Shown here: in pieces, positions 34,041 to 42,936 of the stretch
How the letters are laid out: each line of letters starts with the position of its first letter
Numbering within the stretch: the stretch's first letter is position 1
Source of the DNA: Pseudomonas maioricensis
GTDB lineage: Bacteria > Pseudomonadota > Gammaproteobacteria > Pseudomonadales > Pseudomonadaceae
Length of the DNA: 64,000 bases
Direction: 5' to 3'
NCBI RefSeq assembly: GCF_022790535.1
Contig: NZ_LOHG01000014.1
Location: forward strand, 60,220-124,219
Made by a program: the position numbers and the translations under genes
The notes under the pieces: model-generated
Told to the model about the DNA's origin: nothing
What the model saw: only the letters and a program-made list of their open reading frames with translations
Database searches by the model: none

Positions 34041-34070
34041 AAAAAAACGCCCTGGAAAAAGTCAGGGCGT
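34041..34070 (-). terminator. Rho-independent terminator after fghA
   Basis: On the reverse strand: stem ACGCCCTG/CAGGGCGT (34063-34070 with 34047-34054), 8-base loop, then seven Ts (34041-34047). It ends exactly at the ispF start. Confidence 0.9.
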
Positions 34071-34093
34071 GATTCTACCTACTTTGTCGACGC

Positions 34094-34939
34094 TTAGCTG
34101 TTCAACGCGTCGCCATGATGCCGAAGGTGGTCTTCGATGAAGCTGGCGATGAAGAAATAGCTGTGGTCATAGCCCGGTTGCATACGCAATGTCAGGGGAT
34201 GACCAGCCGCTTTGGCCGCCTGAACCAGTGCCTCGGGTTTAAGCTGATTAGCAAGGAAATCATCGCGATCGCCTTGGTCCACCAACATCGGCAACTTCTC
34301 GCGTGCATCGGCAATCAGCACGCTTGCATCCCATTCACGCCAGCGCGAACGCTCTTCACCCAGGTAGCGGGAAAAAGCTTTCTGGCCCCACGGACAATCC
34401 ATCGGATTAGAAATCGGTGAGAATGCCGATACCGATTTGTAGCGCCCGGGATTACGCAATGCGCAGACAAGAGCACCGTGACCGCCCATGGAGTGACCAC
34501 TGATCCCGCGAGCCTGCGAAGCAGGGAAATGCTCCTCAACCAGAGCGGGCAGCTCGTTCACTACATAGTCGTGCATACGGTAATGCTTCGCCCAAGGCTG
34601 CTGCGTAGCATTGAGATAGAACCCGGCACCCAGACCAAAATCCCATGCACCATCAGGATCACCGGCAACATCCGGTCCGCGCGGGCTGGTATCAGGCGCG
34701 ACAATGATCAAGCCCAGCTCTGCTGCCACCCGCTGAGCGGCAGCTTTTTGCATGAAGTTTTCATCGGTACAGGTCAGGCCCGAGAGCCAATACAGAACCG
34801 GTAACTTACCGCCCTGCTCCGCCTGTGGCGGCAGATAAACGGCAAACACCATGTCACAGCCAAGCACCTCGGAATGATGCTTGTAGCGCTTGTGCCAACC
34901 GCCAAAACTTTTCTGGCAGGAAATATTCTCTAGAGCCAT
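34094..34939 (-). CDS. fghA: S-formylglutathione hydrolase
   Basis: 281 residues. Esterase-D-type serine hydrolase that splits S-formylglutathione to formate and glutathione, after AdhC. Nucleophile elbow ISGHSMGGHGALVCA near residue 145; Asp in LVDQGDRDDFL near 222; His in GYDHSYFFIASF near 257. The ATG at 34939 (MALENISCQKSFGGWHKRY) is the family N terminus; the frame runs on upstream into a repeat. Lies downstream of adhC, with the CAAGCT hairpin between them. Confidence 0.95.
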   Translation of the reverse strand: MALENISCQKSFGGWHKRYKHHSEVLGCDMVFAVYLPPQAEQGGKLPVLYWLSGLTCTDENFMQKAAAQRVAAELGLIIVAPDTSPRGPDVAGDPDGAWDFGLGAGFYLNATQQPWAKHYRMHDYVVNELPALVEEHFPASQARGISGHSMGGHGALVCALRNPGRYKSVSAFSPISNPMDCPWGQKAFSRYLGEERSRWREWDASVLIADAREKLPMLVDQGDRDDFLANQLKPEALVQAAKAAGHPLTLRMQPGYDHSYFFIASFIEDHLRHHGDALNS

Positions 34940-34958
34940 GGTCGTAAACTCCCAGGCA

Positions 34959-35022
34959 CAAGCTACAAGCTTCAAGCTGCAAGAGGCGCGGAACCCTCTT
35001 GTAGCTTGTCGCTTGAAGCTTG
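34959..35022. repeat. CAAGCT-unit extragenic palindrome between adhC and fghA
   Basis: 28-base arms (34959-34986 and 34995-35022) that match at 24 positions, with an 8-base centre. Each arm is built from near-tandem CAAGCT units, so this is a different family from the GGAG-type palindromes in the window. Confidence 0.75.
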
Positions 35023-35029
35023 CAACTGC

Positions 35030-36142
35030 TTAAAAGTGAATGACTGTGCGGATGCTTTTGCCTTCGTGCATCAAGTCGAATGCCTTGTTGATGTCTTCCA
35101 GACCCATGGTATGGGTGATGAAAGTATCCAGCGGAATTTCGCCTTTCTGAGCTTTTTCAACATAGCTCGGCAGCTCGGTACGACCACGGACGCCACCGAA
35201 GGCCGAACCGCGCCAGACGCGACCGGTCACCAGCTGGAATGGGCGGGTAGCAATTTCCTGGCCCGAAGGCGCAACGCCGATGATTACCGACTCGCCCCAG
35301 CCTTTGTGACAGCATTCCAGCGCAGCACGCATCAGGTTCACGTTACCGATACATTCGAAGCTGTAATCCACACCGCCATCCGTCAACTCAACGATCACGT
35401 CCTGAATCGGCTTTTCATGATCTTTAGGGTTGATGAAGTCGGTAGCCCCCAGTTCACGGGCTACGTCGAATTTCGCCGGGTTGATGTCGATTGCGATGAT
35501 GCGCGAGGCCTTGGCCATTTTCGCGCCAATGATTGCAGCCAGACCGATACCACCCAGACCGAAGATGGCGACAGTAGCGCCCTCCTCGACTTTGGCGGTA
35601 TTGAGTACTGCACCGATGCCAGTGGTGACACCGCAGCCCAGCAGGCAGACTTTTTCCAACGGTGCTTCTTTCGGAATTTTCGCCAGGGAAATTTCCGGCA
35701 CCACGGTGTATTCGGAGAATGTCGAGCAGCCCATGTAGTGATAAACCGGCTGACCGTTGTAGCTGAAACGGGTAGTGCCGTCAGGCATCAGACCCTTGCC
35801 TTGAGTGGCGCGCACTTTCTGACAGAGGTTGGTTTTACCCGACAGGCAGAATTTGCACTCGCGGCATTCAGCGGTGTAAAGCGGGATGACGTGATCGCCC
35901 ACTGCCAGCGAAGTAACACCCTCGCCAATCGCTTCGACGATACCGCCACCTTCGTGACCGAGAATGCACGGGAACACGCCTTCAGAATCGGCACCCGACA
36001 AGGTGTAGGCGTCGGTATGGCAAACACCGGTGGCAATCGTGCGAATCAACACTTCACCCGCCTTCGGTGCTTCGACGTCGACTTCGACGATTTGCAACGG
36101 TTCGTTAGGGGCAAAGGCAACTGCGGCACGTGACTTGATCAT
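35030..36142 (-). CDS. adhC: S-(hydroxymethyl)glutathione dehydrogenase / class III alcohol dehydrogenase
   Basis: 370 residues. NAD-dependent, zinc-containing; oxidises S-hydroxymethylglutathione to S-formylglutathione. Catalytic Zn ligands: GVCHTDAYTLSG near residue 40 and GHEGGGIVEAIG near 66. Structural Zn cysteines: AECRECKFCLSGKTNLC near 90. The nucleotide-binding text VAIFGLGGIGLAAI is near 195. The ATG at 36142 (MIKSRAAVAFAPNEP) has GGAGAAAGATCG ahead of it. Transcribed away from gfnR. Confidence 0.97.
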   Translation of the reverse strand: MIKSRAAVAFAPNEPLQIVEVDVEAPKAGEVLIRTIATGVCHTDAYTLSGADSEGVFPCILGHEGGGIVEAIGEGVTSLAVGDHVIPLYTAECRECKFCLSGKTNLCQKVRATQGKGLMPDGTTRFSYNGQPVYHYMGCSTFSEYTVVPEISLAKIPKEAPLEKVCLLGCGVTTGIGAVLNTAKVEEGATVAIFGLGGIGLAAIIGAKMAKASRIIAIDINPAKFDVARELGATDFINPKDHEKPIQDVIVELTDGGVDYSFECIGNVNLMRAALECCHKGWGESVIIGVAPSGQEIATRPFQLVTGRVWRGSAFGGVRGRTELPSYVEKAQKGEIPLDTFITHTMGLEDINKAFDLMHEGKSIRTVIHF

Positions 36143-36262
36143 CGATCTTTCTCCAATGAAGTTAAAAATAGAAGCTGAAAACAGTGGAAGGAGTGTAAAG
36201 CAGTGCCAGTTGATTAATAATCCGGTCAAAAGCAAAACATTATTGCTGAACAGGGATAATCG

Positions 36263-37156
36263 ATGTACACCAATCGCTGGGAAGGCCTGGATGAGTTCGT
36301 CGCGGTGGCTGAATGCGGTCAGTTCACAGCCGCCGCCGAGCGTATGGGTGTCTCGTCCTCGCACATCAGTCGCCAGATCGCCCGGCTGGAAGAGCGTCTG
36401 CAAACCCGACTGCTGTATCGAAGCACACGGCGAGTCGCGCTGACTGAAGCGGGCCAGACATTCCTGCACCATTGCCAGCGTCTGCAGGATGGACGTGAGG
36501 AAGCTTTGCGCGCGATTGGCGATCTGGCCAGCGAACCCAAAGGCCTGCTGCGCATGACTTGTGCAGTGGCCTACGGCGAACGATTTATCACGCCGCTGGT
36601 GACGCGTTTCATGGACCTCTATCCGCAGATCCGGGTGGAGATCCAGTTGAACAATGACACTCTGGACATGGTTCATGAGGGGCTTGATCTGGCCATACGT
36701 CTAGGCCGATTGCAGGACTCCCGGTTGGTCGCTACCCGCCTTGCACCACGAAGGATGTACTTATGCGCATCCCCGTCTTATCTGGAGCGTTATGGTCGGC
36801 CGCATAGTGTGTCGGAGCTAAGTCGACACAATTGCCTGATCGGCAGCAGTGATACCTGGCTGCTTCAGCAAAACGGTCGGGAGTTCTCTCAGAGAGTACA
36901 AGGCAACTGGCGCTGCAACAGTGGGCAGGCGGTGCTGGATGCTGCGCTGCACGGCGTGGGGCTGTGCCAATTGCCGGATTATTACGTGCTGAGCCATTTG
37001 AACAGCGGCGCGCTGGTTTCGCTGCTGGAACCCCATCAACCGCCCAACACTGCGGTCTGGGCGTTGTACCCGCAGCAACGGCACCTTTCGCCAAAGGTGC
37101 GCAAGCTGGTGGATTATCTGAAAGACGGGTTGGCGATGCGGGATGAGTATCGGTAG
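36263..37156 (+). CDS. gfnR: LysR-family regulator of formaldehyde detoxification, GfnR-like
   Basis: 297 residues. N-terminal helix-turn-helix (LDEFVAVAECGQFTAAAERM, VSSSHISRQIARLEERLQTR) and a LysR effector domain. In P. aeruginosa GfnR lies divergently beside adhC-fghA and activates them; its inducer is thought to be a formaldehyde-related metabolite. Here the 120-base adhC-gfnR gap should hold both promoters; I could not mark a clear operator. The name rests on the matching layout. Confidence 0.87.
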   Translation: MYTNRWEGLDEFVAVAECGQFTAAAERMGVSSSHISRQIARLEERLQTRLLYRSTRRVALTEAGQTFLHHCQRLQDGREEALRAIGDLASEPKGLLRMTCAVAYGERFITPLVTRFMDLYPQIRVEIQLNNDTLDMVHEGLDLAIRLGRLQDSRLVATRLAPRRMYLCASPSYLERYGRPHSVSELSRHNCLIGSSDTWLLQQNGREFSQRVQGNWRCNSGQAVLDAALHGVGLCQLPDYYVLSHLNSGALVSLLEPHQPPNTAVWALYPQQRHLSPKVRKLVDYLKDGLAMRDEYR

Positions 37157-37222
37157 GCACCTGGATTCGGCGAATATGGGGCACCCATATCAAATTGATT
37201 CAACGATACCCACATCGCGGCT

Positions 37223-37409
37223 GAGACTGGTCTCGCCCTAACGGTCGACCCCCTTTGTTTCGGCAAAGGGGGGAAACCATTTATCGCGACGTCAGCCCCC
37301 GCCCTGCGGGGGTTCCGCCTTCCATTACCGTGGTGTGGGCACGCGCCGACGGGCCAACCATGGCCCAACGGCGCTAGCTCGGCATCCATGCCGAGCGACC
37401 CACACCACG
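37223..37409. repeat. Multi-hairpin structured intergenic element
   Basis: Gene-free 37157-37518 is dominated by this compact block. The last 81 bases fold as a closed three-way structure: outer stem CGTGGTGTGGG/CCCACACCACG (37329-37339, 37399-37409) enclosing two hairpins. One is CGCCG/CGGCG with GGGCC/GGCCC (37344-37373). The other is GCTCGGCA-TCCA-TGCCGAGC (37377-37396). Before it lie CCCCCTTTG/CAAAGGGGG (37249-37272), CCCCCGC/GCGGGGG (37296-37312) and GAGAC/GTCTC (37223-37234). It is either a structured RNA or a mobile-type repeat. Frames across it look like artefacts. Confidence 0.6.
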
Positions 37410-37518
37410 ACACCTGCGCTCAGCCTTCCGACGCTATTTCCGCGGTGTGTTTGAGGTTGATGTTCGTCGTGATAATGCAAAATCAAAAGCATCAGTAAAC
37501 ATGCAGAAAATTAGCTAA

Positions 37519-38232
37519 TCAGCGATTGAACTCGCTGCGCCTTTGGCGCAACCACTCAAGATCCTCGGGGCGAGTGACTTTGATATTGTCGGAACGACCT
37601 TCGATCAGCCGGGGTGACTGCCCCGCCCATTCGATGGCGGAAGCTTCGTCGGTAATCGCGACGTTGGAAACCAGCCCGTCAGCCAACGCCCGATGCAGCG
37701 CGCCGAGACGGAACATCTGTGGTGTATACGCCTGCCAGATCAAACTGCGATCCACGGTTTCGGTGACTCGGCCGTCAGAACCAGCCCGCTTGAGCGTATC
37801 GCGAGCAGGAACCGCCAATAGCCCACCCACCGGGTCATCGGCCAACTCACTTAGCAGGTTATCAAGATCTGAACGCGCAAGATTGGGTCGCGCGGCGTCG
37901 TGAACCAACACCCAATCCTCATCTCCAGCACCTTGCGCATGTAAATACAGCAACGCATTGAGCACTGAATCTGCACGCTCTTTGCCGCCATCCACTCGCG
38001 CAATACGCGAATCCAGTGCACAGGGCAGGTCCGGCCAGTAAGGATCATCCACAGCCAGACTGATCACCAACCCTTTAAGCCGGGGGTGCTCGAGAAAGCA
38101 AAGAAGGCTGTGTTCAAGAATTGTCAGGCCGCCCAGTTGCAAGTACTGCTTGGGACGGTCTGCGGCCATACGGGCACCAACACCCGCGGCAGGAATCACT
38201 GCCCAGAAGGCAGGGAGGACGCTCTTCGTCAT
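37519..38232 (-). CDS. ispD: 2-C-methyl-D-erythritol 4-phosphate cytidylyltransferase IspD
   Basis: 237 residues. Third step of the MEP isoprenoid route. CTP-binding loop WAVIPAAGVGARMAADRPKQ at the N terminus; VLVHDAARPNLARSDLDNLL near 105; SNVAITDEASAIEWAG near 195. Starts 24 bases after ftsB on the same strand. Confidence 0.96.
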   Translation of the reverse strand: MTKSVLPAFWAVIPAAGVGARMAADRPKQYLQLGGLTILEHSLLCFLEHPRLKGLVISLAVDDPYWPDLPCALDSRIARVDGGKERADSVLNALLYLHAQGAGDEDWVLVHDAARPNLARSDLDNLLSELADDPVGGLLAVPARDTLKRAGSDGRVTETVDRSLIWQAYTPQMFRLGALHRALADGLVSNVAITDEASAIEWAGQSPRLIEGRSDNIKVTRPEDLEWLRQRRSEFNR

Positions 38233-38256
38233 AGGGTCAGCTTCACAGGGCCCACT

Positions 38257-38535
38257 TCATTGTGCCAACTGATAAAGCGTCTCGCCGTCTTTGACCATAC
38301 CCAACTCATGACGGGCACGCTCTTCGACGGTCTCCATACCTTTTTTCAATTCAAGCACTTCTGCGTCCATGACACGATTGCGCTCAAGCAACGCTTCGTT
38401 CTCGGCATGCTGATCGGCAATCTGCTGATTGAGGCTAGCAACCTGCGCCAGGCTCCCGTTGCCAACCCACAGGCGATATTGCAGGCCCGCGAGCATCAGG
38501 ATCAAGACCAGAAACAACCAGTTAGGACTGCGCAT
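38257..38535 (-). CDS. ftsB: Cell-division protein FtsB
   Basis: 92 residues. Single N-terminal membrane helix (WLFLVLILMLAGLQYRLWVG, residues about 5-24), then a periplasmic leucine-zipper-like coiled coil (LNQQIADQHAENEALLERNR). Member of the FtsQLB complex that activates septal peptidoglycan synthesis. The eno-ftsB-ispD order is standard. Confidence 0.95.
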   Translation of the reverse strand: MRSPNWLFLVLILMLAGLQYRLWVGNGSLAQVASLNQQIADQHAENEALLERNRVMDAEVLELKKGMETVEERARHELGMVKDGETLYQLAQ

Positions 38536-38613
38536 TGAATATCAGGTACCCAGTAAAAAAAGACAGCAGGGCCAACAACATGAAGCTAGCAATACGAAAA
38601 AGGGACTAAGGGC

Positions 38614-38640
38614 ATTGAGCCTGGCAGCGCCAGGCTCAAT
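38614..38640. terminator. Perfect hairpin between eno and ftsB
   Basis: ATTGAGCCTGGC / GCCAGGCTCAAT, 12-bp perfect stem with a 3-base loop, no clear T-run on either strand. It lies 86 bases past the eno stop and may stop, pause or stabilise the eno transcript. Confidence 0.55.
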
Positions 38641-38726
38641 TACCGCAAGTCCGCATCGATACTGCCGAATCCTCCGGAAAACCGGAAGAGTCTCACAGCA
38701 CCGGCTGTCTTTTTACCATCTCGCTA

Positions 38727-40013
38727 TCAGCCGCGAAACTCGCCACGACCGCGATAAACAGCCTTGGCACCCAACTGCTCTTCGATGCGAAGCAGCTGGT
38801 TGTACTTGGAGATACGGTCAGAACGGCTCAACGAACCGGTCTTGATCTGGCCTGCCGAGGTGCCCACCGCCAGATCGGCAATCGTGGAGTCTTCGGTTTC
38901 GCCAGAACGGTGCGAGATAACGGCGGTGTAACCGGCAGCCTTGGCCATCTGAATGGCTTCCAGCGTTTCGGTCAACGTGCCAATCTGGTTGAACTTGATC
39001 AGGATAGAGTTACCGATCTTCTTCTCAATGCCTTCCTTGAGAATTTTGGTATTAGTCACGAACAGGTCGTCACCTACCAACTGGACCTTGTCGCCGATCT
39101 TGTCGGTGAGAATTTTCCAGCCGTCCCAATCGGACTCGTCCAGGCCATCTTCAATGGAGATGATCGGGTGCTTACTGACCAGATCGGCCAGATAGTCAGC
39201 AAAACCGGCAGAGTCGTACTCGCCTTCTTCGCTCAGAACGTATTTGCCGTTCTTGTAGAACTCGCTTGCCGCGCAGTCCAGTGCCAGGGTCACATCGGTA
39301 CCCAGCTTGTAGCCAGCGTTGGCAACAGCTTCGGCGATAGCGTCCAGTGCATCGGCATTGGAGTTGAGGTCAGGTGCAAAACCACCTTCGTCACCCACGG
39401 CAGTGTTCAGGCCACGGGCTTTGAGCACAGCTTTGAGGTGATGGAAAATCTCGGTACCCCAGCGCAGGCCTTCAGAGAAGGTCTTGGCGCCGACAGGCTG
39501 AATCATGAATTCCTGAATGTCGATGTTGTTATCGGCATGCTCGCCACCATTGATGATGTTCATCATCGGAACCGGCATCGAGTAAACCCCCGGTGTACCG
39601 TTCAGGTTGGCAATGTGCGCGTAAAGCGGCAGGTCCTGATCCTGGGCAGCGGCCTTGGCAGCAGCCAGCGACACAGCGAGGATGGCGTTTGCACCCAGGC
39701 TGGCTTTGTTTTCAGTACCGTCCAGCGCAATCATGGCGCGGTCCAGCGCTTGCTGATCAACCGGATCCTTGCCCAGCAACAGGTCGCGAATCGGACCGTT
39801 GATGTTGGCTACCGCCTTGAGAACGCCCTTGCCCAGGTAACGGCTCTTGTCGCCATCACGCAGCTCCAGCGCCTCGCGCGAGCCGGTTGAAGCACCGGAC
39901 GGTGCGCATGCGCTACCGATGATGCCGTTGTCGAGGAGCACATCTGCTTCCACGGTGGGATTGCCACGGGAGTCGAGAACTTCACGACCTTTGATGTCGA
40001 CGATTTTTGCCAT
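38727..40013 (-). CDS. eno: Enolase
   Basis: 428 residues. 2-phosphoglycerate dehydratase of glycolysis and a scaffold partner of RNase E. Text: AKIVDIKGREVLDSRGNPT at the N terminus, ISIEDGLDESDWDGWK near 285, QLVGDDLFVTN near 310, and the signature ILIKFNQIGTLTETLEAI with SHRSGETEDSTIADL near 365. The ATG at 40013 (MAKIVD) is preferred; four codons upstream are also open. Confidence 0.98.
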   Translation of the reverse strand: MAKIVDIKGREVLDSRGNPTVEADVLLDNGIIGSACAPSGASTGSREALELRDGDKSRYLGKGVLKAVANINGPIRDLLLGKDPVDQQALDRAMIALDGTENKASLGANAILAVSLAAAKAAAQDQDLPLYAHIANLNGTPGVYSMPVPMMNIINGGEHADNNIDIQEFMIQPVGAKTFSEGLRWGTEIFHHLKAVLKARGLNTAVGDEGGFAPDLNSNADALDAIAEAVANAGYKLGTDVTLALDCAASEFYKNGKYVLSEEGEYDSAGFADYLADLVSKHPIISIEDGLDESDWDGWKILTDKIGDKVQLVGDDLFVTNTKILKEGIEKKIGNSILIKFNQIGTLTETLEAIQMAKAAGYTAVISHRSGETEDSTIADLAVGTSAGQIKTGSLSRSDRISKYNQLLRIEEQLGAKAVYRGRGEFRG

Positions 40014-40177
40014 TGTTGTAAACACTCCAAGATTGACGAAAACGACGCAGCTGGGAAATGCCTGTCGCTCAAGGGCTCATTACAGGGCAGACCTTAGAGC
40101 GACAAACCCCGACCTGGGGTCGGGGGATGTAAGCGTGCGGCACTTTACCGGAGGCTAACCTGCCGGAGAAGTCCGAT

Positions 40178-41023
40178 TTAAGCGGTTTCTACTGCAGGGA
40201 AGCTTTTGACCAACTCATCCAGAGCCTTTAGCTGAGCCAGGAATGGCTCCAGCTTGTCCAGACGCAAGGCGCAAGGGCCGTCGCATTTGGCATTGTCCGG
40301 ATCAGGATGAGCCTCAAGGAACAATCCAGCGAGGTTTTGACTCATGCCAGCCTTCGCCAGTTCCAATACCTGGGCACGACGACCGCCAGCAGAGTCCGAA
40401 CGACCGCCTGGCATCTGCAAGGCGTGGGTTACATCGAAAAATACCGGGTAGTTGAACTGCTTCATGATGCCAAAGCCGAGCATATCCACTACCAGATTGT
40501 TGTAGCCAAAACTGGTGCCGCGCTCACAGAGGATCAACTGATCATTACCGGCTTCTTCGCACTTGCTCAGGATGTGTTTCATTTCCTGAGGCGCGAGGAA
40601 CTGGGCTTTCTTGATGTTGATCACGGCACCCGTACGGGCCATGGCGACGACGAGATCGGTCTGACGTGACAGGAAAGCAGGCAGCTGGATGATGTCGCAG
40701 ACTTCAGCCACCACTTTGGCCTGCTCTGGTTCATGCACGTCAGTGATCAGCGGGACATTGAAGGTCTTTTTGACTTCTTCAAAGATCCGCATGCCCTCTT
40801 CCAGGCCAGGGCCACGATAAGAGTGCATGGAAGAGCGGTTGGCTTTATCGAAGCTGGCCTTGAACACGTAAGGGATACCGAGCTTTTCGGTAACCCTTAC
40901 ATACTCTTCGCAGATCTGCATGGCCATGTCCCGGGACTCGAGGACGTTCATGCCACCGAAAAGCACCATTGGCTTGTCATTGGCAATATCGATCGAGCCG
41001 ACGCGGATAGTTTTCTGAGCCAT
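40178..41023 (-). CDS. kdsA: KDO-8-phosphate synthase KdsA
   Basis: 281 residues. Joins phosphoenolpyruvate and arabinose 5-phosphate to KDO-8-P for LPS core. FKASFDKANRSSMHSYRGPG near residue 55, LAPQEMKHIL and LCERGTSFGYNNLVVDM near 165, and FDVTHALQMPGG near 195 are all typical. MAQKTIRVGSIDIAND begins at 41023. Only 17 bases separate it from pyrG. Confidence 0.97.
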   Translation of the reverse strand: MAQKTIRVGSIDIANDKPMVLFGGMNVLESRDMAMQICEEYVRVTEKLGIPYVFKASFDKANRSSMHSYRGPGLEEGMRIFEEVKKTFNVPLITDVHEPEQAKVVAEVCDIIQLPAFLSRQTDLVVAMARTGAVINIKKAQFLAPQEMKHILSKCEEAGNDQLILCERGTSFGYNNLVVDMLGFGIMKQFNYPVFFDVTHALQMPGGRSDSAGGRRAQVLELAKAGMSQNLAGLFLEAHPDPDNAKCDGPCALRLDKLEPFLAQLKALDELVKSFPAVETA

Positions 41024-41040
41024 GTTCTGGATTTCCCGAA

Positions 41041-42672
41041 TCAAGAATTTTTCTTGTGTTGAGTCAGTGCTGCCTTGACGAAGCCACTGAACAGCGGATG
41101 GCCATCGCGAGGTGTCGAGGTGAACTCAGGGTGGAACTGGCAAGCCACGAACCATGGATGATCCGGTGCTTCAACCACTTCTACCAGCGCGCCATCACCG
41201 GAGCGACCCGACACTTTCAGGCCGGCTTCCAGCAACTGCGGCAGCAGGTTGTTATTCACTTCGTAGCGATGACGATGACGCTCGACGATCACGTCGCTGG
41301 CGTAGCAATCGTGCACCAGCGAACCTGGCTCAAGCTGACATTCCTGAGCACCCAGACGCATGGTGCCGCCCAGATCGGAGCTTTCAGTACGGGTTTCAAC
41401 TGCGCCGGTAGCGTCAGCCCACTCAGTGATCAGACCCACAACAGCGTGTGCGCCGTTACGGTCAAACTCGGTGGAGTTGGCGTCTTTCCAGCCCAATACG
41501 TTACGAGCGTATTCGATGACCGCTACTTGCATGCCCAGGCAGATCCCCAGATACGGCACCTTGTTCTCACGAGCAAACTGAACAGCAGTGATCTTGCCTT
41601 CAACACCGCGCAAACCGAAGCCGCCGGGAACCAGAATCGCATCAACGCCTTCCAGCAGCGCAGTGCCCTGGTTCTCGATGTCTTCGGAGTCGATGTAACG
41701 CAGGTTGACCTTGGTACGGTTGGTGATGCCAGCGTGACTCATCGCTTCGATCAGCGACTTGTACGCGTCCAGCAGTTCCATGTACTTGCCAACCATGGCG
41801 ATGGTGACTTCGTGTTCCGGATTGAGCTTGGCGTCTACGACGGCGTCCCACTCGGACAGGTCGGCGCTGTTGCACTGCAGGCCAAAGCGCTCAACGACGA
41901 AATCATCCAGGCCCTGAGAGTGCAGGATGCCCGGAATCTTGTAGATAGTGTCGGCGTCTTCGAGCGCGATAACTGCACGCTCTTCAACGTTGGTGAACTG
42001 AGCGATCTTGCGACGCGAAGAAATATCGATCGGGTGATCAGAACGGCATACCAACACATCAGGCTGCAGGCCGATGGAACGCAATTCCTTGACCGAGTGT
42101 TGAGTCGGCTTGGTCTTGGTTTCACCAGCGGTAGCAATGTAGGGAACCAGTGTCAGGTGCATCAGCATGGCGCGCTTGGCGCCTACTTCGAAGCGCAACT
42201 GACGGATCGCTTCCAGGAACGGTTGCGATTCGATGTCACCCACGGTGCCGCCGATCTCGACCAGAGCGACGTCGGCGTCGCCTGCGCCCTTGATGATCCG
42301 GCGTTTGATTTCGTCGGTGATGTGCGGAATGACCTGAATGGTCGCGCCCAGATAATCACCACGGCGCTCTTTGCGCAGGACGTGCTCGTACACACGGCCA
42401 GTGGTGAAGTTGTTGTTCTGGGTCATCGTAGTGCGGATAAACCGCTCATAGTGGCCAAGGTCCAGGTCGGTTTCAGCGCCGTCATGGGTGACGAACACTT
42501 CACCGTGCTGGAACGGGCTCATGGTACCCGGATCGACGTTGATGTAGGGGTCAAGCTTGAGCATGGTGACCTTAAGTCCCCGCGCCTCCAGGATGGCCGC
42601 CAATGAAGCCGAGGCAATGCCTTTCCCCAATGAAGAAACAACACCGCCCGTGACGAAGATGTAGCGCGTCAT
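41041..42672 (-). CDS. pyrG: CTP synthase PyrG
   Basis: 543 residues. Makes CTP from UTP, ATP and glutamine. Synthetase domain from MTRYIFVTGGVVSSLGKGIA; glutaminase domain near residues 290-540 with LVPGGFGLRG, nucleophile Cys in YLGICLGMQVA near 379, and His/Glu in FHPEFTSTPRDGHPLF near 515. First gene of pyrG-kdsA-eno. The 264 bases upstream, to tilS, hold no gene. Confidence 0.98.
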   Translation of the reverse strand: MTRYIFVTGGVVSSLGKGIASASLAAILEARGLKVTMLKLDPYINVDPGTMSPFQHGEVFVTHDGAETDLDLGHYERFIRTTMTQNNNFTTGRVYEHVLRKERRGDYLGATIQVIPHITDEIKRRIIKGAGDADVALVEIGGTVGDIESQPFLEAIRQLRFEVGAKRAMLMHLTLVPYIATAGETKTKPTQHSVKELRSIGLQPDVLVCRSDHPIDISSRRKIAQFTNVEERAVIALEDADTIYKIPGILHSQGLDDFVVERFGLQCNSADLSEWDAVVDAKLNPEHEVTIAMVGKYMELLDAYKSLIEAMSHAGITNRTKVNLRYIDSEDIENQGTALLEGVDAILVPGGFGLRGVEGKITAVQFARENKVPYLGICLGMQVAVIEYARNVLGWKDANSTEFDRNGAHAVVGLITEWADATGAVETRTESSDLGGTMRLGAQECQLEPGSLVHDCYASDVIVERHRHRYEVNNNLLPQLLEAGLKVSGRSGDGALVEVVEAPDHPWFVACQFHPEFTSTPRDGHPLFSGFVKAALTQHKKNS

Positions 42673-42936
42673 GAAAAACCCTAGAAGTCTGCGTTAAAGC
42701 GGTCAGAGCCGCCGGGGAAAGCGAAGGAAGGCCGAAGCCCCCGATTACCGACAAAATTCACGGTGAACTCCCGAACTGCTGCGTTGAAACGGACTGACTG
42801 AAAAAGCCTGTCAATTGCGCGCCACATTTAAGAATCATCCAGCAAAGACTGGTTGGTAACCGGCAACTCATGTCGATCCAAAAGGATCCACAGAAGCTGT
42901 ATCAAGAAGGGAGCGTAGTCTACCGGAATTGGGCTT

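Noticed and set aside
37114..37413. 99-residue reverse-strand frame overlapping the structured element and gfnR end
   Set aside because: It overlaps the gfnR coding end antisense, is rich in Arg/Pro/Ala/Gly as expected from GC-rich hairpins, and has no ribosome-binding site. It is more likely a by-product of the repeat.
41056..42606. 516-residue forward frame antisense to pyrG
   Set aside because: pyrG is unmistakable on the reverse strand; the forward frame shows no family signature.
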